DNA of 64,000 nucleotides from an uncultured delta proteobacterium (GCA_900079685.1 LT599018.1:929271-993270); one strand, 5' to 3'; positions 7,603-16,258 are shown, numbered from the stretch's first letter. Numbers and translations: made by a program. Notes: generated from the letters alone by a model not told the origin.

Positions 7603-9501
7603 CTAAAACTCTTGCGTGCGTATCCGGCGGCGTTGCTTTTCTTCTTTTTCGGGAGCTTTTTTCACTTCCGAAGGATCGGGCAACGCATTGTACAACGCCC
7701 AGAACGAAGGCATGAGCGAGGCCACAACGGTGGGGTTTGCCAGGCGCATGTTCGGGCTGTCGTAGGCGCAGAGCGCATAGGCGAAAGCCCACTCCGGCGA
7801 GGGGCTTGTCCATGCGGAACGCTCGCCCTGGAGACTCGCTTGGGCGGAACGCTCACCCTGGAGACTCGCTTGGCCGGAACGCTCACCCTGGGGACTCGCT
7901 TGGCCGGAACGTTCGTCCGAAGGACTTGCCTGGGCTGAACGCTGCCCCTGCCCCGCAGCAACGGGTTGGGGAACAAGCATGCCGTCGCGCACGCCAAACC
8001 CGGCGTGGGTATAAAACCCTTCCGCAACGGCGGGGTCGAGCGATTCCGGCAACAGGGGCAGCGGCATTTCCTTTTTCAGACGCCAGGCCTGCCGCGCGGC
8101 AAGAGCCAGCCCGAGCGGCACAAGCGGCTCTTCCGTCTGGCTGAGGTCGAAGGGCGCGTTCCCTTCCTCCCCGGCGCCCTCCATGGCGCTCTCCACCGCC
8201 GTCCGGATACCGTCACTCCCGGCCTGCACGGCAAGGCCGCCCCGCCGCAAAAGATGTTCCGCCGGGGCGGCAAGGGGCAGGCCGCCCTCCCACTTTCCGG
8301 CAAGGGCGACCGTTCCGCCGGCAAAGACCGGCAAGGCGAGCAGATAGGCCGTCAAAACCGGGTCCAGCGGGCAAACGTCCGCATCGGGAAGGGCCGCGTT
8401 TGTCGCGTCAAGGGTCACAACGGTGCCGCTCATGCCGTCCGTGACGGAGCAAGCCCGCAGCACCGGCAAACTTTCGGCAAGGGCCGCCGTAAAGAGCGGC
8501 AGAGGCAAGGCGGCGCAGTCTATGCTCACCTTTTTCCGCCAGGCCGCCGCCGCGCAAAACAGCGCCATGACGCCCTCGCGGGGCAGGTCCGCCGGGACGG
8601 TGATCCGCTCCGGCAGCAGCCCGGAAGATTCCACGCTTCCCGGCAGCCCGTTGGATTTGGGAACACTGTGGGCCAAGCGCGCGCCCAGATCGGGCAGGAA
8701 CCGCCTGAGCGGCGTGAGATCCGCCATTTTCAGGCCGGAACCGCCCGTGAACCGGGCCTTGCCGGTATGCGAGGCGGTAAGAAAGGCCATCAGGTACATG
8801 GTCAGGAGGTCTTCGCCTATGTACAGGGCCTTGTCCCTGGCCAAAGAAACGCGCGCGCCGGAAGGCGCATGGCGCAAGGTCCCTTCGCCGATTCTCGCCC
8901 CGACGGTCCAGGAGAACCCGGCCCCGGCGTTGTTCAAGGCCTTGACGGCATCCATCAGGGGATCGTTCAGCAACACGTTTTCAATGGTGAGGGGGCTGCC
9001 GAACCAGGCCGCCAGCACCGCGAACATGCGGGTTGCCGTGACGGAGCGCGGCCCCGGAAGCGCTACGGCGACGGGGCGGCGGGAGGGCGCAAGGTTGAAC
9101 GCGCCGCGCGCCGAGGCATCGGCCTGGGAGTCGACGCGCACTTCCTGCAGCAGGGAAAAAAGCTGCCGCGCGAATTTATCGTCACGGGAAAAGGACACGG
9201 CGTTCTTTTCCCAGGCCGTCCTGACCTCTTTTTCCGCCCCGGCGGCCGCCGGGGTCGCCGCGTGCTCTTTTCCGGCGCGCAGCTTGCTCACGAGCTTTGC
9301 CCGGCGCACCAGGAGCTTCATGATGTCGCGGTCAAGCCCGATCAGTTCCGCGACGATCTCGGGCTTGTAGGCTCTGGGTTTTCCCGCATCGGCCCCGGCA
9401 TCGAAATTGTTATCCGAAAAATCGATCTCCGGAGAACGCTTCTCCGAGAAATTCCTCCCCGGGCGATCACTTCCCCTGGGATTTTTTTTGAAAGTATCCA
9501 T
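7603..9501 (-). CDS. chorismate-mutase-like / degenerate EPSP-synthase-like fusion
   Basis: 632 residues. After a charged 45-residue lead, residues 47-122 resemble an AroQ-type chorismate mutase (LIGLDRDIMKLLVRRAKLV, with the paired Arg and later Lys expected of that fold). From about 140 the protein follows the enolpyruvyl-transferase fold (VALPGPRSVTATRMFAVLAAW matches the PGSKS-type start of EPSP synthase). Key EPSPS residues are altered: the Lys of PGSKS is Arg, and I cannot find the GNAGT motif, the RP after FTGG (here ADL) or the KESDR motif. Residues 519-568 are five decapeptide repeats inserted near the C-terminus. EPSP synthase activity is therefore doubtful. It could be a regulatory paralogue or a diverged enzyme. 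No other aro genes are adjacent. Confidence 0.7.
   Translation of the reverse strand: MDTFKKNPRGSDRPGRNFSEKRSPEIDFSDNNFDAGADAGKPRAYKPEIVAELIGLDRDIMKLLVRRAKLVSKLRAGKEHAATPAAAGAEKEVRTAWEKNAVSFSRDDKFARQLFSLLQEVRVDSQADASARGAFNLAPSRRPVAVALPGPRSVTATRMFAVLAAWFGSPLTIENVLLNDPLMDAVKALNNAGAGFSWTVGARIGEGTLRHAPSGARVSLARDKALYIGEDLLTMYLMAFLTASHTGKARFTGGSGLKMADLTPLRRFLPDLGARLAHSVPKSNGLPGSVESSGLLPERITVPADLPREGVMALFCAAAAWRKKVSIDCAALPLPLFTAALAESLPVLRACSVTDGMSGTVVTLDATNAALPDADVCPLDPVLTAYLLALPVFAGGTVALAGKWEGGLPLAAPAEHLLRRGGLAVQAGSDGIRTAVESAMEGAGEEGNAPFDLSQTEEPLVPLGLALAARQAWRLKKEMPLPLLPESLDPAVAEGFYTHAGFGVRDGMLVPQPVAAGQGQRSAQASPSDERSGQASPQGERSGQASLQGERSAQASLQGERSAWTSPSPEWAFAYALCAYDSPNMRLANPTVVASLMPSFWALYNALPDPSEVKKAPEKEEKQRRRIRTQEF
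7798..7947 (-). repeat. five tandem 30-bp repeats coding a decapeptide
   Basis: The coding sequence contains five in-frame copies of a 10-residue unit, consensus GERSAQASLQ (residues 519-568 of the EPSPS-like protein). Central copies are nearly identical at DNA level, indicating recent slippage or unequal exchange. Copy number is probably variable between strains. Confidence 0.85.
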
Positions 9502-9545
9502 ATACTACTCTGTCACGTGATAAAAACTTCGGCCTTACAGCCGTT

Positions 9546-10613
9546 TCAGGGTGCGGTCGTTTCCGGCCACACCTCTTCCAAAGCCGCCAGCACTGCCGCC
9601 GCGTCAATACGGCCAAGGCATTCGCCGCCATGCGGGCATTGCTTACGCCCATGCAACGAACAGGGGCGGCACGGCATATCGCTTTCCAAAACGCGGTCAC
9701 GCGGCCCGGAGGGGAAAAAACCCCACTCCCTGGTCGTCGGACCGAACAAACCGATAACAGGCGTCCCCACGGCCGTCGCCAGATGCATGGGGCCGGAGTC
9801 GCCGGAAACGAGCACGGAACAGGCCGCAAGGAGCGCGGCGCTCTCCCGCAAGGTCGTTTTGCCCGTGAGGTCTCGCGGGTCCCCCGGGAAAAGGGCCTCT
9901 CCCTGGCCGAGCGCCACCCAGGGAATACCTTTTTTTTCAAACTCGCGGACGAGCTCTTTGTACCGGTCCCCCGGCCACGCCTTGTGCGCGTGGGCCGCGA
10001 ATGGGTGGAGCGCCACGCACCGGGAAAGCGGATCAAAGGTGTTTTTCAGTACCCCATCCCGGAACAGGTTAGCAAGAAAAGACTTCGCCCGCATCCGTTC
10101 CGCGTCCGTGAGATACAGGGAGGGGAGAAGCTCCCCGGCAGGCGGCGCCGTCTTTGCCACGGCAAGCGCATACCGCTGCGGCACGGTCAGGGAACGCAGA
10201 GTCTCTTTATAGACCCGCCCGCCGGAAAGCAAAAACGCCCGCCGGGCAAACCCGTGTTTGGCGTACCGCCTGACCGGCCCCTTCCAGAGCGCGGCCAGCA
10301 ACGCCGACCGCAAAGTCCCGTGCAGGTCGAGGAGCCCGTAATCCTTATATCGGCGCGCCAGTTCCGCGAACCAGGCCCCCATGCGCGGCATGGCGAGGTT
10401 TGCCGCTTCAGCCGTGATAACGCCGTCCACCATGGGGTTGTTGTCAAACACCGGAGCAAAGGCTTCTTTCGTCAGCACCTGAAAACGCCAGCCGTACATT
10501 TCATGCCAGTGCCGCAGCACGCCGGTGGTCAGTACAATATCACCCAGCGCCGAAAGGCGGAAAACAACCCATTTTTTCGGAAGCATGTGCATGTGCCGTA
10601 CGCCTTGCCGCAT
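9546..10613 (-). CDS. glycosyltransferase family 9 (heptosyltransferase-like)
   Basis: 355 residues of the GT9/ADP-heptose:LPS heptosyltransferase fold. The N-terminal Rossmann start VVFRLSALGDIVLTTGVLRHW is diagnostic, and the C-terminal nucleotide-binding segment includes VSGDSGPMHLATAVGTPVIGLFG, the typical GDSGxxHxA motif. It would transfer heptose or a related sugar to the lipopolysaccharide inner core at the cytoplasmic membrane face. The first 10 residues contain three possible starts (MRQGVRHMHM); the third Met (MLPKK) may be the true one. It is 44 bases upstream of the EPSPS-like gene on the same strand, so they may be co-transcribed. Confidence 0.88.
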   Translation of the reverse strand: MRQGVRHMHMLPKKWVVFRLSALGDIVLTTGVLRHWHEMYGWRFQVLTKEAFAPVFDNNPMVDGVITAEAANLAMPRMGAWFAELARRYKDYGLLDLHGTLRSALLAALWKGPVRRYAKHGFARRAFLLSGGRVYKETLRSLTVPQRYALAVAKTAPPAGELLPSLYLTDAERMRAKSFLANLFRDGVLKNTFDPLSRCVALHPFAAHAHKAWPGDRYKELVREFEKKGIPWVALGQGEALFPGDPRDLTGKTTLRESAALLAACSVLVSGDSGPMHLATAVGTPVIGLFGPTTREWGFFPSGPRDRVLESDMPCRPCSLHGRKQCPHGGECLGRIDAAAVLAALEEVWPETTAP

Positions 10614-10707
10614 TGCAGCGGACCGTCATTGTTCCTTTGTTCGGCGGATACTATCCCCTAGGGGAAGCGAAGTCACCGAAAAAATACGCCCGCATGCCCG
10701 GACGTCA

Positions 10708-10735
10708 AGGCCCCTCCCGCAAGCGGGAAGGGCCT
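10708..10735. terminator. hairpin after dctM
   Basis: AGGCCCCTCCCGC, AA loop, GCGGGAAGGGCCT (one mismatch). It lies between the minus-strand TRAP operon and the glycosyltransferase gene; no T-run. Confidence 0.4.
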
Positions 10736-10762
10736 CGGAACGACATGTAGCGTTTTACGTTC

Positions 10763-10793
10763 AGAGCTTGTCCGTGAATAACGGCCAAGCTCT
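10763..10793. repeat. short palindrome related to the 55862-56007 element
   Basis: AGAGCTTGTCCGT...CCAAGCTCT forms a stem just after dctM. The 13-base core AGAGCTTGTCCGT is identical (in reverse) to the outer end of the nested palindrome at 55988-56008, so both may belong to one dispersed intergenic repeat family. Confidence 0.5.
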
Positions 10794-12066
10794 ATTTCAT
10801 CATATTCGGCAGCCAGGTCGTCGTCGCGGGCACGTAGGTGACAATCATCAAGACCAGGATGGCGATGAAGATCATCGGCAAGGCGCTTGCGATGGTCTTC
10901 TCCAGCTTTTCTCCGGCAATCTCGTTCCCCAGCAGGATGCACGCTCCGACAGGCGGCGTGACCAGCCCGATGCAAAGGTTGAGCGCCATGACGATGCCGA
11001 AGTGCACCGTGGAAATGCCGTAGGATTTCAAGAGCGGGATGATCAGCGGGGTCAGCATGACGATGGCCGCGTTGCCTTCCATCAGCATGCCCACGATCAG
11101 CAGCAGGAAGTTGAGGAACAGCAGGATGACGACCGTGCTGTCCGTAAGGCTCGCGAAGACGCCCAAAATATCCATGGGCAGCTTGGAAGTTACCACCACC
11201 CAGCTCGAGACCTTGGACAAGGCCAGCAGCATCAGGATGGTCGCGGTGGTAATGGCGCTGTCCACCAGGATTTTCGGCAAATCTTTCAGCGTGATGTCCT
11301 TATGGATGAACAGGCCGACGAACAAAGCATAGGCCACGGAAACGGCCGCCGCCTCGGTGGCGGTGAATATCCCGAAAAAGATGCCGCCCAGGATGAGCAC
11401 CGGCATGAACAAGGCCCAGATGCTGTCCAGCGTCACTTTCGCCTTTACTTTGGCGCTCACTTTCTCGTGGACCGGAAACTTGTGCTTGCTCGCGTAAAAA
11501 TACACGTACAGAAGGAGCACGGCGGCCACCAGTATGCCCGGAATCACGGCCCCGAGAAAAAGCTGGGCAATGGAGGTATCCGTGGAGCTGCCGTACACGA
11601 TCAGGAAAATGCTCGGGGGAATGATCGGCCCGAGAATGGAGGCCACCGAAGCGACCGCCGCGGCGAAGTCCGGGTGATACTGTTCCTTCTTCATGGCAGG
11701 GATGGTCATGCCGCCGATGGCGGAGACGGTGGCGACGCCGGAGCCGGAAATGGCGGCGAACACGGCGGACGCGCACACCGTGACCATGCCGAGCCCCCCC
11801 CGGATGGACCCGATGATGGCGTTGGAAAAATTCAGAATTTTTTGTGTTATCCCTCGCGCCATCAGGTTCCCCGCCAGGAGAAAGAAGGGAATGGCGAGGA
11901 GCGGTACGGAATCGACCCCGGTGAACATCTTTTGCGGGATGACAAGAAGCGGCATGCCGCCATAGATCATGGCGACGATGGTGGCTATCCCCAGGGAAAA
12001 ACAGATGGGAATGCCCAGAAACGCCAGCAGCAGGAGGAGTAAAATCAGGAGCAGGCCGACGTTCAT
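10792..12066 (-). CDS. dctM: TRAP transporter large permease DctM
   Basis: 424 residues, strongly hydrophobic throughout with about 12 membrane spans, and typical DctM sequences: SRxxxFxNAIIGSIRGGLGMVTV, IPAMKKEQYHPDFAAAVASVASILGPIIPPS and the C-terminal NLCIGLVTPPVGACIL. It forms the sodium-driven transport channel of a tripartite ATP-independent periplasmic transporter, with the DctQ encoded directly upstream (ATGA overlap 12063-12066). Substrates of this class are usually carboxylates; the neighbouring GntR and SDR genes suggest a hydroxy acid or sugar acid. Confidence 0.95.
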   Translation of the reverse strand: MNVGLLLILLLLLLAFLGIPICFSLGIATIVAMIYGGMPLLVIPQKMFTGVDSVPLLAIPFFLLAGNLMARGITQKILNFSNAIIGSIRGGLGMVTVCASAVFAAISGSGVATVSAIGGMTIPAMKKEQYHPDFAAAVASVASILGPIIPPSIFLIVYGSSTDTSIAQLFLGAVIPGILVAAVLLLYVYFYASKHKFPVHEKVSAKVKAKVTLDSIWALFMPVLILGGIFFGIFTATEAAAVSVAYALFVGLFIHKDITLKDLPKILVDSAITTATILMLLALSKVSSWVVVTSKLPMDILGVFASLTDSTVVILLFLNFLLLIVGMLMEGNAAIVMLTPLIIPLLKSYGISTVHFGIVMALNLCIGLVTPPVGACILLGNEIAGEKLEKTIASALPMIFIAILVLMIVTYVPATTTWLPNMMK

Positions 12067-12584
12067 GAAGTTTCTCCTTGCCGGCTCGCGGCGCCTCCGG
12101 AAAGCTCCCGCAACGCCGCGACTTTCTTGGCGATAAATTCAACGCAGGCCAGCACCATGAACGCTCCGCCCACCGGAATGGCGGCATAGGGAACAGCCAT
12201 GGGAACCCGCAGACCGGCGGATTTGTTGATCATGGTCCTGCCCATGAGGTCAACGCCCAACCGGCAGAGGTACAGAAGAAAGAGAAGGATCAACGTGTAG
12301 GTGACGATCTGGAGTATATATCGCGACCGCGGCTTCAGGGTATCGACGATCAGATCGACCCGGAGATGGACGTTGCGGCGGATCGCCACACTGGCGCCCA
12401 GCGTGGCCACCCAGACGAACATGAACCGCGCAAGCTCCTCGGCCCAGACGTTGGCGGCGGCAAAGCAATAACGCAAAACGACCTGGTACAGAATAACGAC
12501 AACCATCGCGGCTGAAAGGGCGCCAAGGAGCAAACAAAGCACCTTGTCAAGCTGATCGAGAAAAGCACTGTATTTTTTTAGCAC
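12063..12584 (-). CDS. dctQ: TRAP transporter small permease DctQ
   Basis: 173 residues with four predicted membrane helices and the DctQ signature WAEELARFMFVWVATLGASVAIRRNVHLRVDLI (middle region, about 40-75). It pairs with DctM and stabilises contact with the periplasmic binding protein. Translationally coupled to dctM by a 4-base overlap. It lies downstream of an intrinsic terminator that separates it from dctP. Confidence 0.93.
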   Translation of the reverse strand: MLKKYSAFLDQLDKVLCLLLGALSAAMVVVILYQVVLRYCFAAANVWAEELARFMFVWVATLGASVAIRRNVHLRVDLIVDTLKPRSRYILQIVTYTLILLFLLYLCRLGVDLMGRTMINKSAGLRVPMAVPYAAIPVGGAFMVLACVEFIAKKVAALRELSGGAASRQGETS

Positions 12585-12666
12585 GCGATTCCTCCTTCCG
12601 GTCTTTCTGCGCTAAAATGGGGCATGTCGTGTTTCGCGGCACGGCCTGCCGCATTGCCGGAAAACG

Positions 12667-12703
12667 CAAAAAAGTTGTCCCTCCGCATCGCGGAGGGACA
12701 ACT
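12667..12703 (-). terminator. intercistronic terminator between dctP and dctQM
   Basis: On the minus strand AGTTGTCCCTCCGC, a 3-base loop, GCGGAGGGACAACT and a T-run of six form a near-perfect 14-bp intrinsic terminator 12 bases after the dctP stop. Partial read-through would make the binding protein more abundant than the permeases. Confidence 0.85.
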
Positions 12704-12714
12704 GCACCATGGTA

Positions 12715-13716
12715 TTACTTGAGCGCTCTGATTTCCGTGGCCCACGGAACGAGTTTGGGGAACAGTTTTTCCACAAAGCCGTCAAAGGCGGCGATGAACT
12801 GGGCGCGGTCCGGCTCAATGATGGTAACGCCCTGTTCCTGGAACTTTTTCTTGAAGTCGGCTTCAACGCGGATGCACTCTTCGTTGCGCCACGCGGCGGC
12901 TTCGAGCATGGCTTCGGTCAGAACCTTCTGCACGTCGGCAGGCAGGTTTTCAAAGTACTGCTTGTTGAAAATGAACATGTCCGCGCTGAACACGTGGTTG
13001 GTTTCGATCAGGTATTTGCAGACGTCGTAAAAGCTGAAGGCGTACGATTCGATGGTGGGGTTTTCCTGCGCCACAACCGTGTTCTGCTGGATCGCGGTGA
13101 AGGTTTCTGTCAGCGCGAGAGGCGTGGGAGAAGCGCCAAGGGTCTTCCAGGTTTCAATGTACACCTGGATGTTGGGCACGCGCAGCTTCAGGCCCTTCAG
13201 TTCCGCCAGATTCTTGAAGGGAACCTTGCTGGTGACGATACGGGCGCCGCGGTTCATGGGGCCGATAAGCTTGAAGTTGCCCTGGTCGCCGACGGTTTTC
13301 AGAATTTTTTCGCCGATGGGGCCGAACCAGACTTTGCCGAAATGGTTGAGATCGCGGTACAGATAGGGAACCGCGTCGATATTGGCCATATCGCTGTAGG
13401 CGTCCAGGGTGCCGAGGCTTTCCAGCACGATTTCGTTGATGCCCATGCTCAAGCCTTCAATGGCGTCGCGCCAGTCGCCGAGCTGGCCGCCCGAATATAC
13501 TTCCACGATAACCTTGCCGTTGGACTTTGCTTTCGCCAGTTCGGCCATTTTCAGGCAGGCTTTGTCGCGAATGTCGCCGGCGGGGCTGGAGAGCGCCAGT
13601 TTCAGAACGATTTTGTCACCCGCCGCCTGCGCTGGAGCGACGCTGCCCAAAGCCATGGCCACGGTGGCCGTTAACGCCAGCACGCTCAACATTTTCACAA
13701 ATCGTTTCATACGCAC
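12715..13716 (-). CDS. dctP: TRAP transporter substrate-binding protein DctP
   Basis: 333 residues with a Sec signal peptide (KRFVKMLSVLALTATVAMALG...AQAA, cleavage about residue 32) and the DctP fold. The conserved carboxylate-binding Arg is visible in LKLRVPNIQVY, with the family stretch TPLALTETFTAIQQNTVVAQENP. Start is GTG 13716 or the ATG two codons later; both lie 5-11 bases from GAGGAGGA. It captures an organic-acid ligand in the periplasm for DctQM. Divergent from a GntR/FCD regulator, which probably controls it through the 549-bp intergenic region. Confidence 0.93.
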   Translation of the reverse strand: MRMKRFVKMLSVLALTATVAMALGSVAPAQAAGDKIVLKLALSSPAGDIRDKACLKMAELAKAKSNGKVIVEVYSGGQLGDWRDAIEGLSMGINEIVLESLGTLDAYSDMANIDAVPYLYRDLNHFGKVWFGPIGEKILKTVGDQGNFKLIGPMNRGARIVTSKVPFKNLAELKGLKLRVPNIQVYIETWKTLGASPTPLALTETFTAIQQNTVVAQENPTIESYAFSFYDVCKYLIETNHVFSADMFIFNKQYFENLPADVQKVLTEAMLEAAAWRNEECIRVEADFKKKFQEQGVTIIEPDRAQFIAAFDGFVEKLFPKLVPWATEIRALK

Positions 13717-14265
13717 TCAATCCTCCTCAACAGGGTTATTCGCCCGGCTGCTCAGTGCAAAGCAACTCCGCGGCATCGCGGGAACAGCAGCAAAACCGAC
13801 TCCGCCCAACGGGAAACTTCCGTTTGCCTCAGTGGGATATAAACAAAAAAACGTTTTCTCACGGCCGCAAAGGGCCGGCAAACACACCCGCCCACCCTCC
13901 GCCGGATCGACAAGGGGGCTTGCACAACCAAGCGGGATACCCTAATGTTCACAAGCAGACGTATGATGTCGTTGACAGTTTTTATTATCAGGGTACAAAA
14001 AGTAGATGTGATTTTACAAGGAATCTTCTATTTGTCAACTCCGGGTGTTATGGGGTACTATCGTTCCAACCCTACGAAAAAGACAAATATTACTTGATAT
14101 TAACAAATATACCCTGTAAAAAGCGCTACGCCGCAAACGAACGCGATGACGACACCCCAGCCCCGCTCCTTTTTACCGGGAGCAGTTCGCAATATTCCCT
14201 AAATAAAAACGGCAAGAAGGCAATTGCAAGAGGTATGACGTGAAAGGCAAAAGGAAAAGCAGCAC
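13717..14265. promoter_or_regulatory. divergent control region, TRAP operon / GntR regulator
   Basis: 549 bases without a supported gene. The half next to the regulator (about 13960-14130) is clearly AT-richer than the surroundings and should hold both promoters. GTTGACA (13971-13977) and TGTCAAC (14033-14039) form an inverted pair about 55 bases apart, possibly operator half-sites or promoter -35 boxes of opposite orientation. No terminator or RNA gene recognised. Confidence 0.4.
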
Positions 14266-14961
14266 ATGAAAAATCTTTACGTCCCCTTATCGCATTCCGT
14301 TGCAAACGCCATTACGGAAATGATTTTTTTGCAAAAACGATTTCTGCCGGGAGACAGAATTCCCAGCGAAGTCCAGCTTGCAAAGGAAATCGGCGTCAGC
14401 CGCACATCCATCCGGGAAGCCGTGCGGCTTCTCATCGCCAAGGGCGTGCTGGAAATCCAGCGCGGCAAGGGAACGTTCGTCACCGCCGCCCCGGACGTCA
14501 CCGACGGCCTTTTGGGCATCCCCATGATTGAAGACCACCGCCTGCTGGTCCGCGACTGGTTCGAGTTCCGCCTGATCCTGGAACCCGGCGCCGTCCGGAT
14601 GGCCACCATGCAGGCCACGGCGGAAGAGCTGGACACCATTGAGCACTATGAACAGCTGGCCGCGGCCCACCTGGGGGACAACCAGGTATTCGACGTGGCC
14701 GACGCCCAGCTGCATATCGCCATCGCGAAAGCGACCCACAACCGGGTTATCGAACGGCTGGTGCCCTTTCTTCAGGACTCCTTGGCGGAAGCCCGCCGCA
14801 GATCGCGCTACATGCACACCATAACCCCGGACCCGGTGGCTAAAAATGCGGTTGTGACCCATCGCCAAATTATCCACTACATGCGCCTCGGGGACGCCGA
14901 GGGCGCGAGCGTGGCCATGGCGTACCACATAAAACGCGCCATGCTCGACCTGGAATTGTAA
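14266..14961 (+). CDS. GntR-family (FadR/FCD) transcriptional regulator
   Basis: 231 residues: N-terminal winged helix (about 10-75; LPGDRIPSEVQLAKEIGVSR and TSIREAVRLLIAKGVLEIQRGKGTFV) and a C-terminal all-helical FCD domain (about 90-225) that in this family binds organic acids, often through a metal held by His/Asp residues. It is divergent from the TRAP operon and upstream of an SDR dehydrogenase, so it most likely senses the transported acid. A strong hairpin follows its stop, so the SDR gene may be only partly co-transcribed. Confidence 0.92.
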   Translation: MKNLYVPLSHSVANAITEMIFLQKRFLPGDRIPSEVQLAKEIGVSRTSIREAVRLLIAKGVLEIQRGKGTFVTAAPDVTDGLLGIPMIEDHRLLVRDWFEFRLILEPGAVRMATMQATAEELDTIEHYEQLAAAHLGDNQVFDVADAQLHIAIAKATHNRVIERLVPFLQDSLAEARRRSRYMHTITPDPVAKNAVVTHRQIIHYMRLGDAEGASVAMAYHIKRAMLDLEL

Positions 14962-14963
14962 TA

Positions 14964-14988
14964 GTCCCGCTCCGGGGCGGAGCGGGAC
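14964..14988 (+). terminator. hairpin after GntR gene
   Basis: GTCCCGCTCCG (14964-14974), loop GGG, CGGAGCGGGAC (14978-14988): perfect 11-bp stem directly after the stop. It has no T-run, so it may be an attenuating or mRNA-stabilising stem. Confidence 0.5.
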
Positions 14989-15081
14989 ACGCCGGAAATA
15001 CGGAATCAACCTCAGCACACACCAGGCGCACGCGCGGGAGCAAACGCTCATCCGGACAGTGGCCGCAACAAAGGAGCCTCT

Positions 15082-15831
15082 ATGGATTTCACCGGTAAAA
15101 CAGCGATCGTCACGGGTGGGGCCAACGGCATCGGCAAGGCGGTTGTCGAGGGCATCATCAGGGGCGGCGGCACCGCCGTCATTACGGATATCAACGAGCA
15201 GGCCGCCAAGGCGACCCAGCGGGAGCTGGGCGACAAGGCGCATGTCTATGCTCTGGATATTTCCGACCCCGCGGCCATCCGCAAGACGATCGCGGCAATC
15301 ATACACGACCTGAAGCGGGTGGATATCCTGATCAACTGCGCCGGAATCGTCAGCACCAAACCGTTTACGGAAATCACCGATGCCGAGTGGGAACGCGTGC
15401 TGCGCATCAACCTGACCGGCACCTTCACCACCTGCAGCGCCGTTTTTGAACACATGAAAGCCATCGGCGGCGGCAGCATCGTCAACATAGCCTCGGTCGC
15501 CGGTAAAATCGGCGGCGGGCTTCTCGGCACGTCGGCGTACGCCGCTTCCAAGGCCGGCGTTATCGGGCTGAGCAAGGCGGTGGCCCGCGAAGGCGGCCCC
15601 TTCAAAATCCGCTGCAACGCGGTCTGCCCCTCCTACACAATGACCGCCATGACGCAGTCCATAACCGACGATCCCTCCAGAATGGAGCGCGTCTTCAGCA
15701 TGATCCCCCTCGGCCGGGGCGCTCAACCGGCGGAAATCGCCAATATGATTCTGTTCTTCGCGTCCGATCTTGCCAGCTTCGTCACCGGTGAAATCGGCGA
15801 CGTTGACGGCGGCCTCACCAGGGACGGCTGA
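15082..15831 (+). CDS. short-chain dehydrogenase/reductase
   Basis: 249 residues, classical SDR: cofactor motif TGGANGIG (11-18), NCAG (85-88), N110, and the catalytic S138, Y153 and K157 (SAYAASKAG). D37 after the second strand favours NAD over NADP. ATG 15082 has a good ribosome site (AAAGGAG). It lies downstream of the GntR regulator and close to the TRAP operon, so it probably oxidises the imported hydroxy acid or polyol. Ends before a strong terminator. Confidence 0.92.
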   Translation: MDFTGKTAIVTGGANGIGKAVVEGIIRGGGTAVITDINEQAAKATQRELGDKAHVYALDISDPAAIRKTIAAIIHDLKRVDILINCAGIVSTKPFTEITDAEWERVLRINLTGTFTTCSAVFEHMKAIGGGSIVNIASVAGKIGGGLLGTSAYAASKAGVIGLSKAVAREGGPFKIRCNAVCPSYTMTAMTQSITDDPSRMERVFSMIPLGRGAQPAEIANMILFFASDLASFVTGEIGDVDGGLTRDG

Positions 15832-15859
15832 GCATCGCCATTGCATTAAGGGCCTGAGC

Positions 15860-15897
15860 CGCCCTCCCCTCACTCCGTGAGGCGGAGGGCGCTTTTT
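15860..15897 (+). terminator. intrinsic terminator after SDR gene
   Basis: GCCCTCCCCTCAC pairs with GTGAGGCGGAGGGC around TCC (one bulge), followed by GCTTTTTG. Confidence 0.8.
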
Positions 15898-16035
15898 GTT
15901 TGCCGCCGTGGCGTTCGCGAACCGCGCTGAAAAATTGCTGGCGTAAAAAATTGTTTTTCGGTAGTATCCAGGCAACAAAAGAGTTTTCGGATGGACACAC
16001 GTAACCCCGCCATTTTAAAGAGAGCCTCCTGCTCC

Positions 16036-16047
16036 TTTGCCGGCAAA
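16036..16047. promoter_or_regulatory. palindrome TTTGCCGGCAAA
   Basis: A 12-bp perfect palindrome sharing the half-site TTTGCCGG with the 18-bp palindrome at 16259, both upstream of ilvE. Confidence 0.35.
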
Positions 16048-16258
16048 AGCCAGGGGTTTACCATTGTGTCCTCTTCTTTTTCCTCCCCTGTTTCTTTCCT
16101 CTTTTCCTCTCATGACGCATCCCTCCTTTCCGCTTCCGGGTCCGCCGCCGCGGCCGCCGTCGTCGCCGTACGACTACTCTAGCCGGTTCCGAGGCAATTT
16201 GTTGTACACAGCCTTGGCGCCGGCGGCAGCCAGTCTCTATTGCATCGTAAAAACAATT

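Noticed and set aside
7798..7947. Possible CRISPR-like repeat
   Set aside because: The 30-bp units are contiguous without spacers and are in frame within a protein.
7966..10212. 748-codon open frame on the plus strand
   Set aside because: Opposite the EPSPS-like and GT9 genes; composition is Gly/Arg/Pro/His-rich with no domain.
14287..15978. 563-codon open frame on the minus strand
   Set aside because: Antisense to the GntR and SDR genes; no motif and no ribosome site.
16056..16120. Very basic short peptide on the minus strand (RKRGKKQGRKKKR-type)
   Set aside because: A by-product of the purine tract; the purine-rich ribosome-site match is not independent evidence.
15991..16182. Possible leader peptide for ilvE (ends AAAAAVVAVRLL)
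   Set aside because: Too long (63 codons), Val/Leu content is modest, and no intrinsic terminator or alternative stem lies between it and ilvE.
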